Shown here in pieces: positions 1-8,401 of a DNA stretch of 64,000 nucleotides. The stretch spans positions 806,001-870,000 of the forward strand of contig CP065008.1 in NCBI GenBank assembly GCA_016699735.1. Direction: 5' to 3'. Numbering within the stretch: the first letter of the stretch is position 1; every line of letters begins with the position of its first letter. This stretch comes from Alphaproteobacteria bacterium. Lineage in GTDB: Bacteria > Pseudomonadota > Alphaproteobacteria > Micavibrionales > Micavibrionaceae. Both the position numbers and the translations under genes were made by a program. The notes under the pieces were generated by a model that worked only from the letters and a program-made list of their open reading frames with translations, ran no database searches and was not told where the DNA came from.

Positions 1-176
1 GCGCGGTCTTCTACCGTGTCAAAATCACCCTCGACCCCGACTCGGTGAAGGGCTTCGAACCCATCTTCCCCGGCATGAGCGTAGAGGCGAATATCCTTTC
101 CGGTAAAACGTCAGTATTGCGCGCAATCTTTAAGCCGCTTTTACGCCTGCAGCAGAATGCCCTGCGCGAACCCTGA
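1..176 (+). CDS. HlyD-family membrane fusion protein, C-terminal fragment
   Basis: Only the last 57 codons are inside the window. They read in frame 3 to a TGA at 174-176 and contain a segment of the form YRVKITLDPDS, then FPGMSVEANILSGKTSVL, then a final FKPLLRLQQNALREP. This matches the end of periplasmic adaptor (HlyD/PrtE type) subunits of type I secretion systems, where a PGM-V-A/E strand is followed by a short amphipathic tail. Such proteins link an inner-membrane ABC exporter to an outer-membrane TolC channel. The rest of the gene, and probably its ABC partner, lie to the left. The family call rests on a short stretch, but the motif is characteristic. Confidence 0.75.
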   Translation, partial: AVFYRVKITLDPDSVKGFEPIFPGMSVEANILSGKTSVLRAIFKPLLRLQQNALREP

Positions 177-190
177 CGCTATGCACAAAA

Positions 191-216
191 GATTCCCTGT
201 GGGAATCGCTTTTTTC
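191..216 (+). terminator. Intrinsic terminator of the HlyD-type gene
   Basis: A 7-bp perfect stem (GATTCCC at 191-197, GGGAATC at 201-207) with a TGT loop is followed by GC and a T run. It lies 14 bases after the stop of the adaptor gene and separates it from the glycine cleavage operon. Confidence 0.8.
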
Positions 217-279
217 TCTTAAAGTCGCGGCGAACATTTGCTATGGCTAAAGCAGTTCATTGATATCGCGGGAGAGACC

Positions 280-1392
280 ATGACCCTGAAAACCGCCCTG
301 CATGACGCGCACGTGGCGCACGGAGCCAAAATGGGTCCGTTCGCTGGATACGATATGCCTCTTTACTACAAGGAGGGCGTCCTTAAGGAGCATGAGTGGG
401 TTCGCGCTTCGGCGGGTATCTTTGACGTCTCCCACATGGGACAGGTCATTATGGAGGGGCCGGGGCTGGCGACCTTTCTCGAAAAAATCACGCCATCCGC
501 TTTTCAGAACAAACAATTCGGCCGCGCCCAGTACACGGTGCTGACTAACGAGGAGGGCGGCATCGTTGACGACCTCATCATCACCCGTCTGGAGGAGGAG
601 AAATTCTTCATCGTGGTCAATGCCGGCTGTAAGGAAAAGGACATCGCCTGGATCAAGAACCAGATGCCCAAGGCCATCACGCTGGATTATCTGGCCGACC
701 GCAGCCTGATCGCCGTGCAAGGCCCGAAGGCCGAGGCGGTAATCAGTGAACTCTTCGGTGTCGATACGTCCGACCTCCCCTATATGTTCATCATGCCGGA
801 TATAGAAATTATGGGCGAGAGCGTGCATATTTCACGCTTGGGCTATACGGGAGAAGACGGCTTTGAACTCAGCGTGCCGAATGAAAAGGCTCTGGATGTT
901 TGGAACAAGCTGGCCGGCCATAAATCCGTCAAACCGATTGGCCTCGCCGCACGTGATTCTCTACGCCTGGAAATGGGCTACTGCCTGTACGGGCACGATA
1001 TCGATGGCGCCACGTCACCCGTCGAAGCCGACCTTGGCTGGGTTATGAGCAAGACGAATAGCGATTTTATTGGTGCAAAACGCGTACTCAAGGAAAGGGA
1101 CGGCGGCCCCTCACGCTTGCGTGTGGGCGTGAAGCTAAACGATCCCGGCGTTGCCCGCGAAGGATCGGAAATCTTTAATGAAAAGGGCGAAAAAATCGGA
1201 ACCCTGACCAGCGGCGGCCCGTCCCCGACCCTGAAAATCTCGATCGGGCAGGGCTACATCCAATCGGGCTTTGCCAAGCCAGGCCAGAAAATCTTCGTGG
1301 ACGTCCGGGGCCGCAAACTGGCCGCGGAGGTGGCGGATATGCCATTTTTAAAGCCTAAAACCAAATCTATGAAAAAGAAGGATGCAGCATAA
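280..1392 (+). CDS. gcvT: Glycine cleavage system T protein (aminomethyltransferase)
   Basis: This is the tetrahydrofolate-dependent T protein (370 aa). It releases ammonia from the aminomethyl-lipoyl arm of GcvH and makes methylene-THF. The N-terminal region has the family signature FAGYDMPLYY and FDVSHMGQ, and the middle has DDLIITRL; the length is normal. The ATG at 280 is chosen because GGAGAG sits 3 bases upstream and the translation from there begins MTLKTALHDAHV, as in homologues. An in-frame upstream start at 238 would add 14 residues that do not look conserved. It is the first gene of a gcvT-gcvH-gcvPA-x-y-gcvPB cluster. Confidence 0.96.
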   Translation: MTLKTALHDAHVAHGAKMGPFAGYDMPLYYKEGVLKEHEWVRASAGIFDVSHMGQVIMEGPGLATFLEKITPSAFQNKQFGRAQYTVLTNEEGGIVDDLIITRLEEEKFFIVVNAGCKEKDIAWIKNQMPKAITLDYLADRSLIAVQGPKAEAVISELFGVDTSDLPYMFIMPDIEIMGESVHISRLGYTGEDGFELSVPNEKALDVWNKLAGHKSVKPIGLAARDSLRLEMGYCLYGHDIDGATSPVEADLGWVMSKTNSDFIGAKRVLKERDGGPSRLRVGVKLNDPGVAREGSEIFNEKGEKIGTLTSGGPSPTLKISIGQGYIQSGFAKPGQKIFVDVRGRKLAAEVADMPFLKPKTKSMKKKDAA

Positions 1393-1444
1393 AAAGCTGG
1401 ATCGGACTGTTGAACTTGTTATTTCTCTAAAAAAAGAGGTGAGT

Positions 1445-1822
1445 ATGAGCGCTCTAAAATACACCAAGGACCATGAATGTATCTTCGTAAAAGACGACAT
1501 CGTCTGGATCGGGATTACCCCTTACGCACAGGATGCTTTGGGAGATCTCGTATTTGTGGACCTCCCGGAAATTGGTAAAAAGGTCGCCAAGGGCGGCGAT
1601 GTCGCGGTTATCGAATCCGTAAAGACGGCGGCGGAAGTATACTCTCCTGTCCCCGGCGAAGTGGTGGAAGTGAACAAGGCCATGACGGGTGAACTCGACC
1701 TGATCCGCAAACCTGTAAACGACAATGGCTGGATCGTAAAGGTCAAAGTCACCGACAAGGGCGCCTTGGCCGAATTGATGGACGAAGCCGCGTATAATGA
1801 ATACCTGAAAGGACTCTCCTGA
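1445..1822 (+). CDS. gcvH: Glycine cleavage system H protein
   Basis: This is the small lipoyl carrier (125 aa) that shuttles the aminomethyl intermediate between P, T and L proteins. The lipoylation motif ESVKTAAEVYSPV is intact, with the acceptor at Lys60. The start at 1445 follows GAGGTGAG. Upstream in-frame codons from 1382 would overlap the end of gcvT and add a non-conserved extension, so they were not used. Its TGA overlaps the ATG of gcvPA by one base (TGATG), indicating translational coupling. Confidence 0.97.
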   Translation: MSALKYTKDHECIFVKDDIVWIGITPYAQDALGDLVFVDLPEIGKKVAKGGDVAVIESVKTAAEVYSPVPGEVVEVNKAMTGELDLIRKPVNDNGWIVKVKVTDKGALAELMDEAAYNEYLKGLS

Positions 1823-3099
1823 TGCGTTATCTGCCGCTGACCAACAACGCCCGCCAGTCGATGCTCAAAAGCATCGGCGTAAAGGATGTCGATGCCCTCT
1901 ACAGGGATATTCCCAAACAGGCTTTCATCAAGGGGCGGGCAGACCTCCCTCTGCATAAGGGGGAGCTAGAGGTGGAGCGTCTCATGGGGTCTTACGCCAA
2001 TCAGAATACGGCGGCTCCTGATGGTCCTTTCTTTCTCGGAGCGGGAACCTATTACCATCACGTCCCCTCAACCGTGGATTACATCATCCAGCGCTCCGAA
2101 TTTCTGACCGCCTACACACCCTACCAGCCCGAAATCGCGCAGGGAACCCTGCAGGTCATCTTCCAGTACCAGACGATGATCAGCCGCCTGACCGGGCAAG
2201 ATATTGCCAACGCCTCCATGTACTGCGGCTCCACGGCTCTCTCCGAAGCGGCGCTGATGGCTATGCGCCTGACCAAGCGCAAAAAAATCGCGGTCGGGAC
2301 GCCCCTGCATCCCCATTACCGCGACGTCCTTAAATCCTATATGGGCAACTTTGATGATGTGGTAATCGAAGATGCCGAACCCGATGAGCAGGCAGCCTGC
2401 GTCATCGTCCAGTCGCCGGATTTCTTCGGAACGCCCCACAAGTATGACAAATGGCGCAAGCTCTGCGACAAAACCGGAGCGCTTCTGGTTGTATTGGTCA
2501 CGGAAATCGTTTCGCTTGGACTTCTTCCACCCCCGGCAGAAGCCGATATTGTCTGCGGCGAGGCCCAGTCGATCGGTCTGGCCATGGGCTTTGGCGGCCC
2601 GCATCTGGGATTTTTCGCCTGCAAGGAAGCCTACCTTCGGCAAATGCCCGGGCGCCTGTGCGGTATGACCGAGGACGCGGACGGACGGCGCGGCTTCGTG
2701 CTCACCCTCTCGACCCGCGAGCAGCATATCCGCCGCGATAAGGCGACATCGAACATCTGCACCAATCAAGGCTTATGTGCCTTGGCCTTCACCGTTCATC
2801 TGGCGTTGCTGGGCGAGGACGGGTTCAAGCGTCTGGCCCGACTGAACCATGAAGCGGCGTGCCGACTGTCTGACACATTATCGGCCATCAAAGGGGTTAA
2901 GATCGAAAACGAATCGTTCTTCAACGAATTTGTAATCGAACTGCCAAAGCCTTCCAACCCCGTTGTCCAAAAACTGGCGAAACAGGGAATTATTGCAGGA
3001 TATCCTCTGCAGGGGAACAAACTGCTCGTGGCGGCCACAGAAATGACTACGGATGAGGATAATGCAACGTTCGCCAAGGCCTTGAAAGAGAGTCTATGA
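1822..3099 (+). CDS. gcvPA: Glycine dehydrogenase (decarboxylating) subunit 1
   Basis: This is the N-terminal half of the split P protein (425 aa). Together with GcvPB it forms the PLP-dependent glycine decarboxylase. It has the typical start MRYLPLTNNARQSMLKSIG and conserved segments such as GAGTYYHHVPSTVD and TPYQPEIAQGTLQ. PLP is bound by the partner subunit, so no active-site lysine is expected here. The gene overlaps gcvH by 1 nt and the following small gene by 4 nt (ATGA). In most genomes gcvPB follows directly; here two unrelated genes come first. Confidence 0.96.
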   Translation: MRYLPLTNNARQSMLKSIGVKDVDALYRDIPKQAFIKGRADLPLHKGELEVERLMGSYANQNTAAPDGPFFLGAGTYYHHVPSTVDYIIQRSEFLTAYTPYQPEIAQGTLQVIFQYQTMISRLTGQDIANASMYCGSTALSEAALMAMRLTKRKKIAVGTPLHPHYRDVLKSYMGNFDDVVIEDAEPDEQAACVIVQSPDFFGTPHKYDKWRKLCDKTGALLVVLVTEIVSLGLLPPPAEADIVCGEAQSIGLAMGFGGPHLGFFACKEAYLRQMPGRLCGMTEDADGRRGFVLTLSTREQHIRRDKATSNICTNQGLCALAFTVHLALLGEDGFKRLARLNHEAACRLSDTLSAIKGVKIENESFFNEFVIELPKPSNPVVQKLAKQGIIAGYPLQGNKLLVAATEMTTDEDNATFAKALKESL

Positions 3100-3572
3100 A
3101 ATTAAAAACGCTCGTTGCCGTTGTCCTTTTTATCCTTTGCGGGGCTAACGTCGCGCAAGCAGAGAAAGCTTGTACGCAGATGTGGTGTCAGGAGGGCACG
3201 ACCGTCAATCTGAAGTCCGATACGTGGCCGCCGGGAAACTACGAATTCGTGATCACGGCCGACGACCGGACAGTAACCTGCAAATCCACCCTTCCCTTCA
3301 AAGCTTGCGAAGGCAACACGAACTGTGACGGGGAGGGCGTGACGATCGGCGAGTCCGGCTGCGCCCTGCCTCCGGAAGCGCATAGCTTTCACGCAATCAT
3401 GCTTCCTGCTATTCCCGAGAACATCAAAATCGTGGTGACCCACGAAAGCGGCAAAACTTTTTCCTATCAAACCCCTTTAGAAAAAAACTGCTTTTTTCCG
3501 AACGGTGAAGGTTGTGATCCCAAACAATGCTGCTCGGCCATGCAGGACTTGATCTTGGATTGGAAGGAATAG
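3096..3572 (+). CDS. Small secreted cysteine-rich protein of unknown function
   Basis: The product (158 aa) is not recognised. It starts with a clear Sec signal peptide: a Lys-rich n-region, the hydrophobic stretch VAVVLFILCG and a cleavage site after AQA near residue 22. The mature part has about eleven cysteines, including CDPKQCCS near the C-terminus, so a disulfide-stabilised periplasmic or outer-surface protein is likely. The ATG overlaps the gcvPA stop by 4 nt, so it is probably translated from the gcv mRNA. A role in glycine metabolism is not implied by any motif. It may simply be carried in the operon. Confidence 0.8.
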   Translation: MKLKTLVAVVLFILCGANVAQAEKACTQMWCQEGTTVNLKSDTWPPGNYEFVITADDRTVTCKSTLPFKACEGNTNCDGEGVTIGESGCALPPEAHSFHAIMLPAIPENIKIVVTHESGKTFSYQTPLEKNCFFPNGEGCDPKQCCSAMQDLILDWKE

Positions 3573-3575
3573 CGC

Positions 3576-3959
3576 ATGAGTTCATACCAAGGGTTCATAC
3601 TCTTCTTGCTTGGTATCCTGACAGGCCTATCTTTATTTGGTGCTGTAAGCTTTTTTAGCCTAGGCGACACAGGTAAAAAGCTTCTCCGCTGTGAAGCGGA
3701 CAACAGAGAGATAAAGATAGGACTGATTATCAATGAACGCAACCGAACCGTGACCTTGGAAGGAAAAGACATATCGTACGAAAACATTAAGACTTTTTCT
3801 GACTCCTTAATCTATGCAAAATGGAGCCATAGCAAAGGATATACGGAAATAAATCTGGATCGTTTAACCGGTGTTCTGGAAGTAACTGAAACTTCAAAAA
3901 ACGCATCAAAAAAAGAATACAAGAAATTCGACTGTGCACATATAACACAAAAATTTTAG
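3576..3959 (+). CDS. Small membrane-anchored protein of unknown function
   Basis: The product (127 aa) is unrecognised. One hydrophobic helix (about residues 6-29, FILFLLGILTGLSLFGAVSFF) is followed by a hydrophilic domain of about 95 residues with two cysteines. This fits a signal-anchor protein with its domain outside the cytoplasm. The gene lies 3 bases after the preceding secreted cysteine-rich gene and 12 bases before gcvPB. The coding sequence is clearly richer in A/T than the gcv genes, a sign of separate ancestry. The tight packing suggests co-transcription. Confidence 0.75.
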   Translation: MSSYQGFILFLLGILTGLSLFGAVSFFSLGDTGKKLLRCEADNREIKIGLIINERNRTVTLEGKDISYENIKTFSDSLIYAKWSHSKGYTEINLDRLTGVLEVTETSKNASKKEYKKFDCAHITQKF

Positions 3960-3971
3960 GAGTAAGTCAAA

Positions 3972-5519
3972 GTGAGCGCGGAAGCAAAAATAACGAAGGC
4001 AATAGAACAAATGCAAAATATACCCGGGAAAACGGCCCTAGAGAACAAGGGTCTTCATTATGAGGAAAACCTTCTCTGGGAAAAGGAGTTCAGCGACCGT
4101 CCGGGCGTTGATCTTCCTGAGTCGAAAGGAACAGCCCTCCGCACGGGATCAAATGAACGCACGCGGGTCGGCCTTCCGCAACTCAGTGAGCCGCAGGTTC
4201 TTCGGCATTTTGTACGAATGAGTACATGGAATTTTTCGATCGACCACGGGTTTTTCCCGCTCGGTTCCTGCACGATGAAACACAACCCGCGCCTGAACGA
4301 AAAAGTTGCTCGAATGAAGGGATTCGCCCATATTCACCCGATGCAACCGGAAAGCACGGTGCAGGGCGCTCTAAAAGTCCTCCACGAACTCCAGAATTGG
4401 CTCGCTGAACTCACGGGCTTGTCCGGCGTGTGTCTGGCTCCGGCGGCAGGCGCACACGGGGAATTAGCAGGCATGATGACTATTCGCCGCGCCCACGAGC
4501 TAAAAGGGCAGGGACACCGTAAAATTGTTCTCACGCCCGATTCTTCGCACGGCACCAACCCGGCAACGGCGGCCATGTGTGGCTACGAGGTCAGAAACAT
4601 TCCAACAAAAGACACAGGGCGACTGACGGTCGAAGCCTTCAAAAAGGCTCTTTTCGAAACCGATCCCAAAGGGGCAGACATTGCCGGAATGATGGTCACC
4701 AACCCCAACACCTGCGGGCTTTTTGAAACCGATATCATCGAAATGGCCGATCTGCTGCATAAGGCTGGGGGTTATTTCTATTGCGACGGCGCGAACTTCA
4801 ACGCGCTTGTCGGCAAGGTCCGCCCGGGCGATTTCGGTGTGGATGTCATGCACATCAATCTTCACAAAACGTTCTCGACGCCGCACGGCGGCGGCGGTCC
4901 AGGTTCGGGGCCGATCTGCTGTACGCCTGAACTGGCCAAGGCGATGCCGGTGCCGACTGTCATTAAGGACGGCGAGACATATAGGCTGGAAACGGAACAG
5001 GATCGCCCGGAAACCTTGGGGCGTTTGAAAGCCTTTCAGGGCCAGTTCGGAATGCATGTGCGCGCACTGACATACATGTTCTCCCACGGCGCAGACGGAC
5101 TGAAGCAGGTCTCAGAAGACGCGGTTCTTAACGCCAACTATATCCTCAGTCAGCTCAAAAACGATTACCACGTCCCCTTCGAAGGGCCGTGTATGCATGA
5201 ATGCCTGATCACAGATAAGACCCAGAAGGAATCCGGCGTCACGACCCTTGATATCGCCAAGGGTCTGATTGAACGCGGCTTCCATCCGATGACCGTTTAT
5301 TTCCCGCTCGTTCTCCCCGGTACGATGCTTATCGAGCCGACGGAAACCGAAAGCAAGGACTCACTCGATCGCTTCATTACGGTCATGAAAAATTTCGCGG
5401 CCGACATACGCTCTGGAGAGACGGACGTTTTCCATGATTACCCTCTGTCTTCGCCGCGCCGCAGGCTCGACGAGGTCCAGGCGGCTCGAAACCCGATCCT
5501 GAAATGGAATGACTCCTGA
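3972..5519 (+). CDS. gcvPB: Glycine dehydrogenase (decarboxylating) subunit 2
   Basis: This is the C-terminal half of the P protein (515 aa), carrying the PLP site. The Schiff-base lysine is Lys299 in NLHKTFSTPHGGGGPG. Other family segments include FFPLGSCTMKHNPR and PLVLPGTMLIEPTETESK. The start is taken as GTG at 3972 because AGGAG lies nine bases upstream; an in-frame ATG at 4011 has no comparable ribosome site. It ends the gcv cluster. The lipoamide dehydrogenase (L protein) is not in this window. Confidence 0.96.
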   Translation: MSAEAKITKAIEQMQNIPGKTALENKGLHYEENLLWEKEFSDRPGVDLPESKGTALRTGSNERTRVGLPQLSEPQVLRHFVRMSTWNFSIDHGFFPLGSCTMKHNPRLNEKVARMKGFAHIHPMQPESTVQGALKVLHELQNWLAELTGLSGVCLAPAAGAHGELAGMMTIRRAHELKGQGHRKIVLTPDSSHGTNPATAAMCGYEVRNIPTKDTGRLTVEAFKKALFETDPKGADIAGMMVTNPNTCGLFETDIIEMADLLHKAGGYFYCDGANFNALVGKVRPGDFGVDVMHINLHKTFSTPHGGGGPGSGPICCTPELAKAMPVPTVIKDGETYRLETEQDRPETLGRLKAFQGQFGMHVRALTYMFSHGADGLKQVSEDAVLNANYILSQLKNDYHVPFEGPCMHECLITDKTQKESGVTTLDIAKGLIERGFHPMTVYFPLVLPGTMLIEPTETESKDSLDRFITVMKNFAADIRSGETDVFHDYPLSSPRRRLDEVQAARNPILKWNDS

Positions 5520-5534
5520 TAGGCTATCAGAGCC

Positions 5535-5957
5535 TCAGTCAACATCTTTGTTGTTGTGGTAATGAAGGACCGTATCCACGATTATGCTGATCAGCAAAGT
5601 GGGGTCTTTCTCATGCTTTGACAGGCAGCGCGAGATATTCAGCTTATCGCACTCATCCTTGGAAATTTTCCGCATATCCAGACCGGTGAGAAGAATGACA
5701 GGGGTCGTGATGCCCATCAGCCGTATTTCGCGCACAACATCAAGCCCGGATTTCCCCTGATCAAGTTTATAGTCCACGATATAGATATCGTGAATGTTCT
5801 TCTTCATCTCCCGGAGTCCGTCCTCGAAAGACCCGGCCCAGTCCATCTTGTGTCGGAAATCGCGCCCGGTTTCCAGACTCATCTGGGTCAGGACAAAATC
5901 CGTTTCCGAATCGTCGATCATAAGGATTTTTGTAATATCTTCTTCGGTATGTGTCAC
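5535..5957 (-). CDS. Single-domain response regulator (CheY-like receiver)
   Basis: The 140-residue product is one receiver domain with no output domain. The acidic pair is Asp15-Asp16, the predicted phospho-acceptor Asp62 (IYIVDYKL), the switch threonine Thr91 (ILLTG) and the conserved lysine Lys114 (CLSKHE), so it should be phosphorylatable. Proteins of this kind relay phosphate or act by protein-protein contacts. No histidine kinase is adjacent, so its partner is unknown. The start appears to be a GTG, with a weak ribosome site. It is convergent with gcvPB. Confidence 0.9.
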   Translation of the reverse strand: MTHTEEDITKILMIDDSETDFVLTQMSLETGRDFRHKMDWAGSFEDGLREMKKNIHDIYIVDYKLDQGKSGLDVVREIRLMGITTPVILLTGLDMRKISKDECDKLNISRCLSKHEKDPTLLISIIVDTVLHYHNNKDVD

Positions 5958-6252
5958 CAGGACATCCCAGAGTATAATTGACCACAGAAACCAACGCAGA
6001 AGACAAGGTGAGGCGAACCAATCCAGCCTACCTTTCCATTATAACTTTTAATTGCATTGAACAAAGCAATTCTTTTTGAAAAGACGAAGAACATGAAATT
6101 TATGCTGGTTTTTGGCTTTTTTTTGGTGTAGTAACGGCTATTCCCTAAAAATTGATCCTATAAAACGGCAAGAGCCGCCGCGACACAGGTCAATGAAGGG
6201 TAAAATAAAGACAGTCATATCAAGGGCTTGTGGCTAAAGTTAAGAGGAAGAA
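5958..6252. other. Intergenic region upstream of secE
   Basis: This AT-rich gap of about 295 bases lies between the divergently oriented response regulator and secE. It must hold the secE-nusG promoter, but no convincing -35/-10 pair stands out. The best option is TTGGTG near 6125 with TAAAAA 17 bases later. The tRNA-Trp and second tuf gene found here in many proteobacteria are absent. No ORF with coding character was seen. Confidence 0.5.
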
Positions 6253-6450
6253 ATGGCAAAAACCGGACCCGTGGAATACCTGCGTCAGGTCAGAAACGAA
6301 ATGAAAAAAGTCACCTGGCCGTCCCGTCAGGAAACGACGGTCAGTATGATTGCGGTTTTTATTATGGTTTTTTTGGCATCGACCTTCCTGTTTTTCTCGG
6401 ACCAGATTATTGCCTATCTGGTGAGGTCAATTATGAGCATCGGGCTATAA
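6253..6450 (+). CDS. secE: Preprotein translocase subunit SecE
   Basis: This is the short single-span SecE (65 aa), which clamps SecY in the Sec translocon. It has the family pattern RNEMKKVTWPSRQET before a transmembrane segment of about 20 residues (IAVFIMVFLASTFLFFS). Its length is typical of alphaproteobacteria. The start follows AAGAGGAAG. The gene precedes nusG by 18 bases, the near-universal arrangement. Confidence 0.97.
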   Translation: MAKTGPVEYLRQVRNEMKKVTWPSRQETTVSMIAVFIMVFLASTFLFFSDQIIAYLVRSIMSIGL

Positions 6451-6468
6451 AGGAAAAGGATTAAGACA

Positions 6469-7002
6469 ATGGCTAAACGCTGGTACGTTCTTCACGTTTA
6501 TTCAGGTTTTGAAGCAAAGGTGGCCGAAGCCATCCGCGAAAAGGCAAAAAAACAGGGTCTTGAGGACAAGATTGAGGAAATTCTTGTACCGATGGAGGAG
6601 GTCGTCGAGGTGCGCCGCGGGCAGAAAGTTAGCGCCGAGCGCAAATTTTTCCCCGGCTATGTACTGGCGCGTTTGGATATGGACGATAACGTCTGGCACC
6701 TGATTAAAAACACACCCAAAGTCAGTGGCTTTTTGGGCGCAGGCGGCAATAAACCTGTCCCGATCAGCGAAGCTGAGGCCCAAAGAATTTTAAGGCAGGT
6801 TCAGGAAGGGATCGAGCGTCCGCGTCCGTCGGTCATCTACGATATCGGCGAGGAGGTCAAGGTGACCGAAGGCCCGTTCGCCTCCTTCAACGGCTTTGTG
6901 GAGGAAATCGACGAGGAAAAGGCCAAGCTAAAGGTTTCTGTTTCAATCTTCGGTCGCGCCACCCCGGTGGAATTGGAATTCAGCCAGGTCGAGAAGCTCT
7001 GA
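6469..7002 (+). CDS. nusG: Transcription termination/antitermination factor NusG
   Basis: NusG (177 aa) binds RNA polymerase and links it to Rho and to ribosomal S10. The N-terminal NGN domain begins KRWYVLHVYSGFEAKVA. A C-terminal KOW domain includes VTEGPFASFNGFVEEID. Length and order are standard. It follows secE in one unit. The next gene downstream on this strand is rplK, about 1.4 kb away, so the usual nusG-rplK continuity is broken by two minus-strand genes. Confidence 0.98.
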   Translation: MAKRWYVLHVYSGFEAKVAEAIREKAKKQGLEDKIEEILVPMEEVVEVRRGQKVSAERKFFPGYVLARLDMDDNVWHLIKNTPKVSGFLGAGGNKPVPISEAEAQRILRQVQEGIERPRPSVIYDIGEEVKVTEGPFASFNGFVEEIDEEKAKLKVSVSIFGRATPVELEFSQVEKL

Positions 7003-7005
7003 GGC

Positions 7006-7988
7006 TTAACGGACTTTATCCTTAAAAAACGCCCAAACTTCTTCGGCGGTCTCGAAATCCCTGTTCTGGCCGTCAACAATGAATCGGAAAAGCGCCCGGT
7101 AATGGTGCTTGAGGCTTGGCTCCGTGTGGCCACCTCCAATGACCTTTATCAAAGCCACGGGCGCTGGCCCGAAATACAAATATTTCCTTGCTTTGGTGCC
7201 GTCTTCCGGATCGTGGTCCGAAAAGTCTGTAATGACCGGACGGGGATCGGCACCGTTATTTATTACCCACCATGCAACGGAATCCTCGACCGACAAAACG
7301 GTCCCTCTGTGCTTTTGTTTGGCTTCTTTTGCAACGTGCCCACCTTCGTAAGGTAGCAAATGATCCTCAGTTCCATTGATAAAAATTACAGGAACAGGCT
7401 TTTTTTTAAGAATTCACACGCGCTGAATTGAGGCATAGCCGCCGCCACTGGGGAGATCGCAGCAACTATTTCTGGAGCTTCCAAGGCTAAGCGCAGGGAC
7501 ATATGCGCCCCATTGGAAGTTCCGGTTACATAAATTCTTTTGGCATCAACATTTTTCTCACGGAGCAACGTATGAATGAGCAGTCTGATGAAGCCAAGAT
7601 CATCGGAATGTGTCTTAGATGATTTGTCCTTACGACAGTCGTTCCAGTCCTTAAATCTACCAGCGCTGACAAGCCCTTTCGGTATGGCAACGATAAATCT
7701 TTCGCGACGGGCCAGGTCCAGCCAGGTACGGTTGGGATTATTATCATTCATATTTTTTTGCGCACTGCCCATATAACCGTGAAGGACAATAACGAGTGGA
7801 CGCTTTGCTTCGATGTTTGGATATGGGTCGTAAAGATCATATGTGCGCTCGATCCCTCCGGAAATAAGCCCTATATAATTGGTGTAGTCCTTAAGATCAA
7901 ACGCACGGACCGGAGGAAAGGCCGTAACTAGGAACAGAAAAAGGCAAAAAACCCCGACCGCGACACTTCTGAAAATAAAAGGCTTCAT
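7006..7988 (-). pseudogene. Secreted PHB-depolymerase/LpqC-like esterase, frameshifted
   Basis: Two adjacent reading frames together form one alpha/beta-hydrolase. The upstream part has a signal peptide, the oxyanion segment VLHGYMGS and the nucleophile elbow GTSNGAH. It ends prematurely in a false tail (...CEFLKKSLFL). The -1 frame then continues as PVPVIFINGTEDHLLPYEGG, supplying the catalytic Asp, and later GGGHTEPS, supplying the His. The break falls at a run of eight T on the plus strand (7399-7406; A8 in the mRNA). The first part may start at the ATG at 7988 or a GTG at 8006. The cause could be a true mutation, a sequencing error, or slippage on the A8 run that restores some full-length product. 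Confidence 0.85.
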
Positions 7989-7993
7989 GAATT

Positions 7994-8191
7994 CTAGGCG
8001 CTCCACATAATCTTGAACTGCTCGGGCTTGAGGACAAGTTGTACAAGAGTGTTCCCAATCCTATCCAGAAATTCAACGGTGCATGAGGGCTCAGGCTGTT
8101 CATGGACGGCGACGATAAACCCGTGCTTGCCGCTGACCAACCCGTATTCCGGGAGATCGACAGAAAGCGTGATGACATCGTCTTTTTTCAT
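7994..8191 (-). CDS. DUF4926-family small protein
   Basis: This 65-residue protein has the DUF4926 pattern: DVITLSVDLPEYGLVSGKHGFIV near the N-terminus, a VEFLD strand and a hydrophobic end. The predicted fold is a small all-beta barrel. The family has no established biochemical function and is often found next to small accessory genes. The start is preceded by AAAGGG. It lies upstream of, and slightly overlaps, the frameshifted esterase gene if that gene starts at its GTG, so the two probably share a transcript. Confidence 0.75.
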   Translation of the reverse strand: MKKDDVITLSVDLPEYGLVSGKHGFIVAVHEQPEPSCTVEFLDRIGNTLVQLVLKPEQFKIMWSA

Positions 8192-8291
8192 GGAGCCCTT
8201 TTGGGTTCAGGTTTCTTATGCCCGCGTTCCCTCTATAGTCCAGCAATCGTTTTGCGGCAAGGGAAGGGGGCAATAGAGGTTAATTTTTTTC

Positions 8292-8320
8292 TTGATTGAT
8301 CGGAACCAAGAGTTTATGGT
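8292..8320 (+). promoter_or_regulatory. Predicted sigma70-type promoter of rplKA
   Basis: TTGATT (8292-8297) and TATGGT (8315-8320) are separated by exactly 17 bases and followed by CCGCC, a context also seen after the rpsL promoter (TATAGT-CCGCG). It lies 82 bases upstream of rplK. This is pattern recognition only; no start site has been mapped. Confidence 0.5.
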
Positions 8321-8401
8321 CCGCCAAATCGTTGTGGGAGGCGTTCTCAAAAAGCCCATTGGGCGCCGCACCACGAAACCTTAACCTTTAAGGAGTAGAC
8401 A

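Noticed and set aside
5517..5529. Palindrome TGATAG-G-CTATCA at the end of gcvPB
   Set aside because: Very short loop and no T run on either strand; it cannot be called a terminator.
5958..6252. Possible tRNA-Trp before secE
   Set aside because: No cloverleaf, anticodon or T-loop sequence (GTTCGA) could be found in this gap.
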